From Deminuibacter sp966424055 (GTDB lineage: Bacteria > Bacteroidota > Bacteroidia > Chitinophagales > Chitinophagaceae): 64,000 bases of DNA. The notes below the pieces were generated by a model. The model worked only from the letters and a program-made list of their open reading frames with translations. It had not been told where the DNA came from and did not search any database. Positions 9,683 through 18,900 of the stretch are shown here, one piece after another (the first letter of the stretch is position 1; every line of letters starts with the position of its first letter). The translations under genes and the position numbers were made by a program. The DNA lies in the NCBI GenBank assembly GCA_966424055.1, contig CBJLMB010000036.1, positions 1 to 64,000 of the forward strand, written 5' to 3'.

Positions 9683-11576
9683 TCTTTTGCCAACGTTCGT
9701 ACCACAGCTGGAATACCAGCAGGTTCCACACTTTCTGGTAATTCACCTGTTTGCCATTCAGGTAATCCGTGCTCAGCTTTTTCACTACAGCAGAATTAAA
9801 CACCCCGGACTGCTTCAACTTTTCATCGCCCAGGTAATGGGCTATTTTTTCTTTCAGTTCTTCTTTAAACCACAGTTTCAGCGGGGCGATGAAAGGCATT
9901 TTTGGCCTGTCCATCAGCTGCCGGGGAATGTATTTGTGCACTATTTTTTTGAGAATATATTTATTCGTTTGCTGTTGTATTTTAAAACCGGGAGGCAGCT
10001 GGGCTACAAATTCTATCAACCGGTGATCCAGCATGGGTTCCCGGCCTTCCAGGCCTACGGCCATGGTGGCACGGTCTACCTTTACCAGGTTATTGTCAAC
10101 AAGGAATGTTTTATAATCAATCGCCAGCATCCTGTTTAAATCATCCAGCTGCCCGGTTAGTTTATTCCCCGAATCGAAATTGGTTACATAGGGCTGGTAA
10201 CCTGTGCGGAGAAATCCTTTTACTTCATCATCCGTAATGTACTGGCTGATGTATTTCATGGCACTGAGCGCATCCTTATCAGCCCATATACGCTGCATTT
10301 TTTTATAGCGGGTGGCAAAATTGTATTTGTTCCTGAAATACGGTATATGTGCAGGATCAACCAGGTGCATCATGCTGCTGAGACCGGATTGTATAAAAGC
10401 AGGAAGGTTCCTGGTATAGCGTATCGACTGGTTGAATTTATTGTAGCCACCAAAAATCTCATCCCCGCCATCTGCAGAAAGCGAAACTTTCACATACCTG
10501 CTTGCCAGCCTGCTTACCAGTGCAGTGGGCACCACTGAATTATCGGCAAAGGGCTCATCATAAATTTCAGGAAGCTGGTGAAATATATCTGCGGCATCCG
10601 CAGCAGTCACATACCATTCATGGTGGTCGGTACCCAGGTAAGAAGCGATCTTCTTTGCTTCATCTGCCTCATTAAAAGAAGCTTCATGATACCCGATTGT
10701 AAATGTTTTCAGCCGTTGCGATCTCCTGCTTTGCAGTATAGCGGCCACACTGGAGCTATCGTACCCTCCGCTTAAAAAAAGCCCTACGGGCACATCTGCC
10801 ACCATGCGGTATTCATAGGCGGATATCAGCAGCTTCTCCACCTCTTCCATAGCCTCCTGTTCGCTTATCTGCAGGCGGGGCCGGTTGTAATAGTCGGCAA
10901 CATCCCAGTAGCCGGTTTCTTCCAGTGTCCTGTTCTTCAGCGATAGTTTAAGGTAGTGGCCGGGTTTCAGCTTGGCGCTTCCTTTGAATATGGTGTATGG
11001 TGCAGGAATATAGCTGTATTGCAGAAACAGTGACAGGCTGTTGATGTCTATCTCCTTTGTAAAACTGCTATGCCGGTGAAAACTTTTCAGTTCAGACGCA
11101 AATAAAAAAACATGATCGTTCCAGAAATAATACAGCGGTTTTACACCCGCCCTGTCACGGCAAATGGTCATTTCCTGCTTGCGGCTATCGTAGAGCACAT
11201 ATACAAACATGCCGATGAGCTTGTGCACGATGGCATCGCCCCAGCAATGATAGCCTTTCAATACAACCTCTGTGTCTGACCAGGAATCGAATGCATAGCC
11301 TTTCTGCACCAGCTCGCCGCGTATCTCTTTGAAATTATACACCTCACCGTTGAACACCAGGCTCAGGTGTTCAAACTGCATGGGCTGGTGGCCATTGCTG
11401 GACAGGTCGATGATAGACAAACGTCGCTGGCCCAGGCCTACTGCAGCATAAGGTGTTTGGTATACCTCGTAGCCGGCATCATTGGGGCCGCGGTGCGTAA
11501 GTGCATCTGTCATCTGCTGTAGCACCTGCTTGCTGGTGTTGTTGTTGAAATCACAAAATCCGGCTATTCCGCACAT
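9672..11576 (-). CDS. asnB: Glutamine-hydrolysing asparagine synthase-like amidotransferase
   Basis: The start is set by the invariant N-terminal nucleophile: the frame is open 14 codons further upstream, but processing must expose Cys2 of MCGIAGF, so the ATG at 11576 is the real start (634 residues). It lies one base after the preceding stop. The N-terminal Ntn glutaminase domain (1-210) shows THRGPNDAG (27-35) and RRLSIIDLS (51-59). The C-terminal ATP-pyrophosphatase domain has the PP-loop SGGYDSS (269-275). Canonical AsnB makes asparagine from aspartate. Copies embedded in polysaccharide operons, as here between GT2 and GT4 genes, are often thought to amidate sugar carboxylates such as uronic acids. 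Which substrate is used cannot be told from the sequence. The protein should be cytoplasmic. Confidence 0.88.
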   Translation of the reverse strand: MCGIAGFCDFNNNTSKQVLQQMTDALTHRGPNDAGYEVYQTPYAAVGLGQRRLSIIDLSSNGHQPMQFEHLSLVFNGEVYNFKEIRGELVQKGYAFDSWSDTEVVLKGYHCWGDAIVHKLIGMFVYVLYDSRKQEMTICRDRAGVKPLYYFWNDHVFLFASELKSFHRHSSFTKEIDINSLSLFLQYSYIPAPYTIFKGSAKLKPGHYLKLSLKNRTLEETGYWDVADYYNRPRLQISEQEAMEEVEKLLISAYEYRMVADVPVGLFLSGGYDSSSVAAILQSRRSQRLKTFTIGYHEASFNEADEAKKIASYLGTDHHEWYVTAADAADIFHQLPEIYDEPFADNSVVPTALVSRLASRYVKVSLSADGGDEIFGGYNKFNQSIRYTRNLPAFIQSGLSSMMHLVDPAHIPYFRNKYNFATRYKKMQRIWADKDALSAMKYISQYITDDEVKGFLRTGYQPYVTNFDSGNKLTGQLDDLNRMLAIDYKTFLVDNNLVKVDRATMAVGLEGREPMLDHRLIEFVAQLPPGFKIQQQTNKYILKKIVHKYIPRQLMDRPKMPFIAPLKLWFKEELKEKIAHYLGDEKLKQSGVFNSAVVKKLSTDYLNGKQVNYQKVWNLLVFQLWYERWQKNAA

Positions 11577-11577
11577 A

Positions 11578-12480
11578 TCAGCAGTTTTTGATATTATAGT
11601 TAGATAAGTTCCAGGCAATCCCTTTCCAGAAAGCTTTGAGGTGATCTGTTTCTCTCCGGAACAGGAAAAGCAGGGTGTTCTTGGGCAATGTGACCAGGCT
11701 GAAATAACAAAAGAACAGGTAGAGCGGCAGCCCTTTTACATTCCTCCGCATAAACAGGATCCGGTTGCGATTGAGGTAAAATGTTTTCAGCACACTGTTC
11801 TTTCCCACCGACATGGATTCTTTATGATAGATCAGTGATTTGCTCTGGTAATATATTTTGTATCCTTTCCGTTTGATCTGTTCGCACCAGTCAAATTCTT
11901 CATAATATAAAAAGTACAGCTCAGGCATAGGGCCCACTTCGCGGATCACCTTTGCGGACACCATCATTCCGCCACCGTGTGCATAATGGGTGGGCATGGC
12001 TTTATCGTATTGTCCGTAATCTTTCTGGCGGCAGCCGATCATGCGGTTCCTGCCATTAAAGATGTTCACTTCCCTGTAGCCGGCAAATTCAATGGTACCC
12101 GGTGCATAGAAATAATGAAACTTGGGGCTTACCACACCGGCATCGGGGCAGGTATCAAAAATTTCCAGTAATCCTTCAATGATATCGGGTGTAAGTACGG
12201 TATCGTTGTTTACAAAGAACAGGTATTCGCCACGGGCTTCTTTAATACCCAGGTTATTGCCCCCGGCAAAGCCCAGGTTTGTTTTGCTGCTGACCAGCTT
12301 TATACCCGGGCAGGCTTTGTACAATTGGGGCGCAGGGTTTTCTTTTGACGCATTGTCTACCACGATCACTTCAATATTGGAATAGGTTAAGCAGTTTACC
12401 GACAACAATAAATCGCAGGTAAGCGCGGCATTGTTATAATTGACCGTGATAATAGATACCAGAGGTTGACTATTGCCCAT
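11578..12480 (-). CDS. GT2-family glycosyltransferase (rhamnosyltransferase-like)
   Basis: A 300-residue GT-A enzyme. It has the opening strand VSIITVNYNN (8-17), VIVVDNAS (38-45), LGFAGGNNLGI (69-79) and the metal-binding-type NND at 91-93 in place of DxD. A catalytic acidic pair lies in the YYEEFDWCEQIKRKGY region. This layout is typical of the WbbL/rhamnosyl-type GT2 branch, although the donor sugar is not predictable. The C-terminal 40 residues are hydrophobic and basic (KGLPLYLFFCYFSLVTLP), suggesting peripheral membrane association. It overlaps the upstream GT2 by 11 bp and is followed directly by asnB. Confidence 0.85.
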   Translation of the reverse strand: MGNSQPLVSIITVNYNNAALTCDLLLSVNCLTYSNIEVIVVDNASKENPAPQLYKACPGIKLVSSKTNLGFAGGNNLGIKEARGEYLFFVNNDTVLTPDIIEGLLEIFDTCPDAGVVSPKFHYFYAPGTIEFAGYREVNIFNGRNRMIGCRQKDYGQYDKAMPTHYAHGGGMMVSAKVIREVGPMPELYFLYYEEFDWCEQIKRKGYKIYYQSKSLIYHKESMSVGKNSVLKTFYLNRNRILFMRRNVKGLPLYLFFCYFSLVTLPKNTLLFLFRRETDHLKAFWKGIAWNLSNYNIKNC

Positions 12481-13681
12481 GCTTGTTGAATATTGGATTG
12501 GTGATTTCGGTTTGTGTATGCACGGTATGAATAAACCGTTTATTCGCTTTTTTCAATTGTAGCAGCGATGTAAACATACCGGCCGCTGCTTTGGGTAAGC
12601 TCAGCAATGCCATACCCAGCTGCCGGTTAATCAATGCTGCCGGTAATGCTATTACCAGGCTTAGCAGGTAAGTGGTACAAAGCACCATGCTCCATACCAG
12701 CCATGCGGGCTGGAAGAAAAAACAAAGCAATACCATAAATGGCAGGATAGCCAGCAAGAACACCCTTGGCAATACCAGGTTGTTCATAACAGCCAGGTTG
12801 AAATAGCTCAAATTGCCCCTGCATAAAGCGGCGATGCCTGAAGGCAGGTATTTTTTCAGGTAAACCAGCTGGCTGGCCATCCATCTTTTCCGCTGTTGAC
12901 GGAAGGCCTGCGAAGAGCTTACTTTTTCATCAAACACCAATGCCGCTTCCAGGTACTGGATGGTGATGCCTTGTTTTACCACATCGAGCTGCAGCACTTT
13001 GTCAAAGCCACCTACTGCAGCAATATGCAGCAGGGAATTATGTAGCAGGGAAAAATCAAATGCCATGCCCGAGCCGATAACAGCCGATGACAGCCCCAGT
13101 GCATTGGCGCCTCTCCTGAAAATATGGTTATTGATCGCTTCACTGCATGCATCGAGAACAGCAAAAGAAGTATCGGTGTTCTTGGCTACCCGTTTTGCCT
13201 GTACAGCCCTGGCGCCGTGAACAAATGCCTGGTTGATAAGGCTGAGCACATCTTTGGCCAGCATATTATCCGCATCGCAGATCAATGCAATATCATAAGC
13301 GTGGTTAATACGGCGGAAAGCTTCATTCAGTGCTTTGGTTTTGGTACTGCTGTCGAATTGCACTTCCAATACCTGTACCGGCAGCCACCGCAATTGATCC
13401 AGTGTTTCTTTTTGAAAAGAATCAGCAATAATATATACATCAAACAGTTCTTTTGGATAAGCCTGCTGAAGCAGGTTCCTGGCTGTTGAAAGAATAATGC
13501 CGTCTTCGCGGTAGGCAGGTACCAGTATCGCGATACGTTTTTCCGGGAACACATCAACAATAACCGCATGCTTCCTGTAAAAGTATTTTCCTGCCAGTGA
13601 AAACAGGAAAAGGTACAGCACATTAACGGAGAGGTAAATGAAAACAATGAGTACACCTATATATATAAGTGAGCTAAACAT
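12470..13681 (-). CDS. Membrane GT2 glycosyltransferase (processive, cellulose-synthase-like)
   Basis: The 403-residue product has an N-terminal membrane segment (5-30), a cytoplasmic GT2 domain and two or more C-terminal hydrophobic helices (about 292-358). The catalytic signature is complete: the opening strand ILVPAYRED (52-60), a DAD metal site at 136-138, and QQRKRW at 262-267, a form of the QxxRW motif seen in membrane-bound processive GT2 enzymes such as those making cellulose, hyaluronan or poly-GlcNAc. It may add a sugar to the lipid-linked intermediate or extend a chain; the Wzx/Wzy context favours the former. It overlaps both neighbouring genes (8 and 11 bp). Confidence 0.85.
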   Translation of the reverse strand: MFSSLIYIGVLIVFIYLSVNVLYLFLFSLAGKYFYRKHAVIVDVFPEKRIAILVPAYREDGIILSTARNLLQQAYPKELFDVYIIADSFQKETLDQLRWLPVQVLEVQFDSSTKTKALNEAFRRINHAYDIALICDADNMLAKDVLSLINQAFVHGARAVQAKRVAKNTDTSFAVLDACSEAINNHIFRRGANALGLSSAVIGSGMAFDFSLLHNSLLHIAAVGGFDKVLQLDVVKQGITIQYLEAALVFDEKVSSSQAFRQQRKRWMASQLVYLKKYLPSGIAALCRGNLSYFNLAVMNNLVLPRVFLLAILPFMVLLCFFFQPAWLVWSMVLCTTYLLSLVIALPAALINRQLGMALLSLPKAAAGMFTSLLQLKKANKRFIHTVHTQTEITNPIFNKHGQ

Positions 13682-14813
13682 CGGCTTTTTGCATTAACAC
13701 TTTGGGTGTATTGAGTAAAATGCGCATATCATAAAAAAATGAATGCTGGTTGGCATAATCGATATCCAGGTTGATACGCTCCTGTACAGACATATTGGGC
13801 TGCCCGCGTTTTTTTATCTGCCACAGACCGGTAATGCCTGCAGGCGCCAGGAAGCGTTGTGCTGCCTGGTCGATCGTAAGGGAACAAGCCTCGTATAAAG
13901 GAAGCGGCCTGTTGCCAACGAGTGACATATCGCCTAGCAATACATTGAGCAATTGCGGTAATTCATCAAGACTGGTATTGCGCAGAAAACGGCCCAGCTT
14001 TGTAACGCGGGGGTCTTTATCGATTTTGATAAATACTGGTCCGGCGTCGTTTTTTACATTGTATTGGTTCAGGTGCTTAAGCTGGTCTATTTTGGTATCG
14101 GCACCCTTTACCATTGTTCTGAATTTATAAAACCTGAATATGCGGTATCCCTTGCCTGCACGGGGGGATGCATACAAAACGGGGCCGCGTGATTCCAGCT
14201 TAACAGCCAGTGCTATCAATAACAGCACCGGCAATAACAGTAGCAGGCAGGTGCCTGCAAATGCAATGTCTACTGCCCTGCCCAGCAGGTATCCCGGTTT
14301 TATAGCTGTGCGTTCGGCTATACCGGGCTGGTAGGGATATTTATTTTTAAGGCATTTGTATTTTTTTAAAACGACTACTTTTTCCAGCAGGTCTTCTATC
14401 GGCGAACCGGCAGACATCCTGTCGTCTACATTATACATAAATGCATGTGAGCTGCCGGATGGTGCAGCATGCTGGTCAGAAAGCAGTATTACCGGTACAT
14501 CCATCAGTTCTTTTACAATAGAGAGATAACCGGCAAAATGCCTGATCAGCGATTCATCCATAGCAGCATTGCAAAAAACCGCATCCGGCGATGGCAGATG
14601 TTGGGAGAGGCAGCGTGATATCAGTATATTTCTCGCTTCATGTATTGATCGCAGCTGTATTACCGAATACCCTTCCAGCTCCATCCCGTTGATCACCGCC
14701 GGAAAGGGCTCCCCGATAAAAAGGATCGTTCTGCTGGCCGCATTGGCAGTGACCGGACCGGGCCATGCACCAACCTGTAGCTGCGATTGTTGTAATGGTA
14801 TTGCCTGTGACAT
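13674..14813 (-). CDS. Initiating sugar transferase with degenerate receiver domain
   Basis: The C-terminal half (about 174-379) is a bacterial sugar transferase of the WcaJ/WbaP type. It has one membrane helix (183-203), KFRTM (230-234), DELPQL (283-288), GDMSLVGNRP (294-303) and GITGLWQ. These enzymes attach the first sugar-phosphate to undecaprenyl phosphate. The N-terminal 150 residues are not the usual membrane bundle. They follow a receiver-like alternation of strands and helices (ILFIGE, PDAVFCNA, VPVILLSD), but the phosphoacceptor Asp is absent (the PDAVFCNA position) and the acidic pair at strand 1 is reduced to a Glu. It follows the true receiver gene by 8 bp, so a regulatory interaction is plausible but inferred. 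It is the likely committed step of the operon. Confidence 0.85.
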   Translation of the reverse strand: MSQAIPLQQSQLQVGAWPGPVTANAASRTILFIGEPFPAVINGMELEGYSVIQLRSIHEARNILISRCLSQHLPSPDAVFCNAAMDESLIRHFAGYLSIVKELMDVPVILLSDQHAAPSGSSHAFMYNVDDRMSAGSPIEDLLEKVVVLKKYKCLKNKYPYQPGIAERTAIKPGYLLGRAVDIAFAGTCLLLLLPVLLLIALAVKLESRGPVLYASPRAGKGYRIFRFYKFRTMVKGADTKIDQLKHLNQYNVKNDAGPVFIKIDKDPRVTKLGRFLRNTSLDELPQLLNVLLGDMSLVGNRPLPLYEACSLTIDQAAQRFLAPAGITGLWQIKKRGQPNMSVQERINLDIDYANQHSFFYDMRILLNTPKVLMQKADV

Positions 14814-14821
14814 ATGGTTTT

Positions 14822-15268
14822 TCAGGATTTGGAGAATGATTGATTAAAACTGCCCACCAGGTGTACCGCTTTCCCGTTTATTACACGGTTATCGAAATGC
14901 GGGTTACCAATGACCGCCTCCACCGTTTTCAGCAGTGCAACCGGGTCGAATGGCTTGCGGTATACCGCGATCACCACGGGCAGCTGCATGATATGTTCCA
15001 GCTCTGATTCAACAGCGTCTGAAACAACAATGAAGGGTATTTTATTATATATATTACTGGTAGAGCAATGCTTCGCCAGTTCATACCCATTGATATGCTG
15101 CATCAACAGATCGGTGATAACCAGGTCGGGCATAATACCTTCGGCCAGCAGGGCAATGGCTTCCACACCGTCAGATGCAGTGAAAACCGTATATTTTTTA
15201 TCAAATACAACCGTCAGTAACCGCAGTATAGCTTCGTTGTCATCTACTATCAGCAATACATGTTTCAT
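14822..15268 (-). CDS. Stand-alone response regulator receiver protein
   Basis: A 148-residue protein consisting of one receiver domain and a short tail, with no DNA-binding domain. All key residues are present: the acidic pair Asp9/Asp10, phosphoacceptor Asp53 in LVITDLLM, Ser83 in FIVVSDA, and Lys105 in YRKPFDP. It is the first gene of the minus-strand operon. No histidine kinase is encoded in the window, so phosphorylation must come from elsewhere. Single-domain regulators work through protein contacts; a partner in the adjacent sugar transferase with its receiver-like N-terminus is an attractive but unproven idea. Confidence 0.88.
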   Translation of the reverse strand: MKHVLLIVDDNEAILRLLTVVFDKKYTVFTASDGVEAIALLAEGIMPDLVITDLLMQHINGYELAKHCSTSNIYNKIPFIVVSDAVESELEHIMQLPVVIAVYRKPFDPVALLKTVEAVIGNPHFDNRVINGKAVHLVGSFNQSFSKS

Positions 15269-15944
15269 AATGGGTCAGATTTAAACATAGCAGCATGAAT
15301 TGCTGTTTGTACTTATCCTGTTTTGGTCAGCCGGTTGCACAGATGGTAGCGTGTTTTTCTTTTTGATTCAGTTTTGATCTTTGCCAGCCTGCAGCCAACA
15401 CTATCCGGATCATAACCTTAACACCAAATTAGCGGAACATTCTTCTTGCAGATTTCAAAACCGGTAAACGATAAAAAAATACTCGTGAACGACAGAAAAT
15501 GCGAAGGCAAAAAAATCATGTGATCTTATAAAATAGCGGATGCAGGTATATAGTATATCTTATATCAAATAGCGCCCGGGTTACTGAACAACTGTAATGC
15601 AGTGCAGCATACAATAACAAAATCCTTCCTCCGCATTTTTACTGCAGCTATTAAAACAGGTGTACGTGGCAGCAGCTACATACAATAGTCGTTCGTGGAA
15701 AATGTGCTAACAGCGAAGCCTGTCTAAGGCTTTGGGCAATGAAAGAAAACAAAAGATATCCCATTATCCGCATTCACGGGCAGTGACGGTACCATTGCAA
15801 CCCATTTCCATGCTTTCACGAATAAAAATCATGGCTTCACCAAATTGCCTTCATGGCAGCAAATGGTAACGCTAATTTTAGAGGCTTATATCCAGCAGAA
15901 CCAGCCAAAACAACCTGCTTCTGTCCACTCATAAAAACATATCC
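15269..15944. other. Divergent intergenic region between the two halves of the exopolysaccharide locus
   Basis: These 676 bp separate the minus-strand operon from the giant hydrolase gene and must hold promoters for both. I see no convincing open frame, tRNA or strong hairpin. The region is AT-rich near 15540-15570 (tatatagtatatcttatatc). I could not identify a clear Bacteroidota TTG/TAnnTTTG promoter. The last ~140 bp match the leader of the Wzc-like gene and are listed separately. Confidence 0.6.
15805..15944 (+). promoter_or_regulatory. Conserved leader, copy A, upstream of the giant hydrolase
   Basis: The 140 bp directly before the ATG at 15945 align with 24053-24185 before the Wzc-like gene. 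Shared blocks in the same order are cttcaccaa, ctaatttta/ttaatttta, an aaccagc block, the exact string aaaacaacctgctt and an ataaaaa close to the start codon. The distance from aaaacaacctgctt to ATG is nearly identical (24 against 26 bp). I judge overall identity at roughly two thirds by eye. It may be an untranslated leader, an operator, or a remnant of a duplicated coding segment. Confidence 0.55.
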
Positions 15945-18900
15945 ATGCAAAAGCTCTACACTGTATTGGCCTTCGCTTATACCGTTCTGTTCAGCTGTTT
16001 TTCTTTCGGGCAATCCGTTTTAGACCCCAATGATCCGATTGTGGAATACAATTCCAGCAATCCGCCTACCCAGCCGCCCGCAGGCCAGATCGGCAAATGG
16101 GTGCGAACCAAAAAATTAAACTGGAACACAGATTCCTATAAGGCGTATATATATAATGGTATCGCCTTCAGGCTGAAGTTTCCCAAAACATACAATCCTA
16201 CGGCTGCAGATGGAAAGCAGTATCCCATGATCGCGTTTTTCCATGGTGCCGGAGAAGCAGGCCCCATTACAGACAATGAGTATTCGATGTACCATGGCGG
16301 CAACGTATTTAATGATGCTGTGAACAATGGTGTTTTTGACGGCTATATATTGATCATGCAAAGCCAGGGAGGCTTTTGGGGCAATCCCGCATACCAGGCG
16401 CTGACCGAGCTGATTGATTATATGGTTGCCAATAACAAACTGGATCCCTTCAGGGTGATCACCAACGGGCTGTCTGCCGGAGGGCAGGGCACCTGGGAAA
16501 TGCTGCTGTATAAACCCACTTATATCGCGGGAGCGCTGCCTATGTCTTATAATTCTATCGGGTATAAAGATCCCGGTACGGTGAATACCGTAAAATGGAC
16601 ACCGATCTGGAATTTCCAGGGTGCACTTGATGGCTCTCCTGCACCTTCCACTTCGCAGCAGGTAAGAGATGCGATGCTCGCTGCCGGTGGTAATTATACT
16701 TACACAGAATATCCTGATCTTGGTCACGGTACCTGGGACAGGGCATGGGCTGAACCTGATTTTTTTCCGTATGCATTAAGGGCGCATAAAGCCAATCCCT
16801 GGTCACTTACCGGCAGAACACAGTTCTGCCCCAATGATGCCATCAATGCCACACTGGGCGTAACAGCCGGTTTTGATGCTTACCAGTGGAGAAAAGATGG
16901 TGTTGTGATCAGCAGCGCCACTACCAACCAGCTTACGGTAACAGCCAAAGGTACTTACGACTGCCGGGTGAAAAGAGGTAATAGCTGGTCGCCCTGGTCA
17001 CCCGCACCGGTGGTGATCCAAACCAAAGCGCCCACCGTTTCGCCCAATATACAAGTGAGCGGTCTTGCCAGTAAAGTGGTGCCCGCACCCGATGGCAGTA
17101 CCGGTGTACAGCTGGAAGTGCCCGCAGGTTATGCCAGCTATAACTGGCAGCGGACCACTGATACTACTGTATTAAGTACCACCCGTTATTTACCGGGTGC
17201 CACGCCGGGCAACTATCATGTAAAAGTGACTGAACAATTTGGCTGCTCCAGCAATTTTTCAGATTCGTTTACGGTTGTCAATGCCAATGGCCCCAATGGC
17301 CCCGATGCACCGGCCAACCTGAACGCTACAGCTATTTCAAAAACTCAGATCAAGCTGGTATGGAGCGCCAACCCCAACCCGGCGTTTAAGCAAACCAATT
17401 TTGAAGTTTACCAGGCTACAGCTTCAGGCGGGCCCTATAAACTGGTGGCTTTTATCCATCCCGATTCTGTTAGCTATACTGCTTCGGGTTTAAATGCCAA
17501 TACTGTTTATTATTATAAAGTAAGAGCAGTGAACAATACCGCAGCTTCTGCAACGGCAGGCCCTGCCAATGCTTTAACGCAGGCCGACCTTACACCACCT
17601 ACAGCACCGGCCAACCTGCGCAGCGGTGTTGTTACACAAACATCAGCACAACTGATATGGGATGCTGCAACAGATGATGTAGGGGTTACCAATTATGATA
17701 TATATGTGAATGGTGTAAAATCGTATTCCATCGGTAATCAAACCAATTTCACTGTATACAATTTAACAGAAGGACAAACCTATACGTTCCTGGTAAAAGC
17801 CAGGGACCTCAGCGGTAATATATCTCCCTTCAGCAATCAACTGGCACTGGGTGCAGGTTTCAATGGCCTTGCATACAGCTACTACAGGGGGCAGTGGAAT
17901 TTTATGCCAGATTTCAAAACACTTACCCCTGTTCAAACCGGTGTAACGCCTAATATCAGCCTCAGCAACCGGCTGGACGAAGTAAACTTTGCTTTTCTCT
18001 GGCAGGGTTATATCAATATCCCGGTTACCGGCACTTATGTATTTCAAACCAGCTCTGATGATGGAAGTAAACTGTATATCGATACAACCTATGGCGTATC
18101 TGTGCCTTCCACAGTGAACAATGACGGGCTTCATGGTGTTCAAACAGTGAACAGTAAGGCATTAACCCTTACAGCAGGCGTTCACCGTTTTATTGCCAGC
18201 TTCTTCCAGCAGGGTGGCGGTTATGCAATGAATGTAAACTGGCAAACACCCCAAACCAATGGCCAGTTTGTAAGCATCCCTGATAGCGCGTTTGTAGAAA
18301 AGATCACCATGGGTGCAGTTCCGGCAGCGCCTTCAGGCCTGGTGGCCACAGCGGTTTCTTATAAAAAGATCAACCTCAGCTGGCAGGACAACAGCAACAA
18401 TGAAACCGGCTTTGAAATTTACCGCTCTGCAGCTGCTGCTGGTCCTTATGTTACCATTGGCACCGTAGCCGCCGGTAAAACCGCATTTGCCGATTCTGTT
18501 GTGCAGCCATCTACCACCTATTATTATAAGATTAAAGCAATAGGCCAGTACGGATCGTCTCCATTCAGTGATGATGGCTATGCTTCACTGCAATACAAAT
18601 ATTACGAAACAGGTTCACTGAGCGTATTACCCGATTTCACGACGCTGACACCACAAAAAACCGGTAATATCAACAATTTTGATATCAGCATCCGCAACAG
18701 GAACAGCCAATATGCCATTACATACGATGGACATATCAAGGTTCCTGTAACCGGCAATTATACGTTCTATACTTCCAGTGACGATGGCAGTAACCTGTAT
18801 ATTGACGGAACCGGTACCAGCAACCTTGTAGTGAACAACGATGGATTACATGGCGCAGTTGAAAAATCGGGCACAGTTAATCTTACTGCAGGCGTGCATG

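Noticed and set aside
15700..15944. c-di-GMP or other known riboswitch before the giant hydrolase gene
   Set aside because: No conserved riboswitch core was recognised, and the small hairpins seen in copy A are not kept in copy B.
16116..16727. 203-codon minus-strand frame within the giant hydrolase gene
   Set aside because: It is antisense to a domain with clear catalytic motifs and has no motifs of its own.
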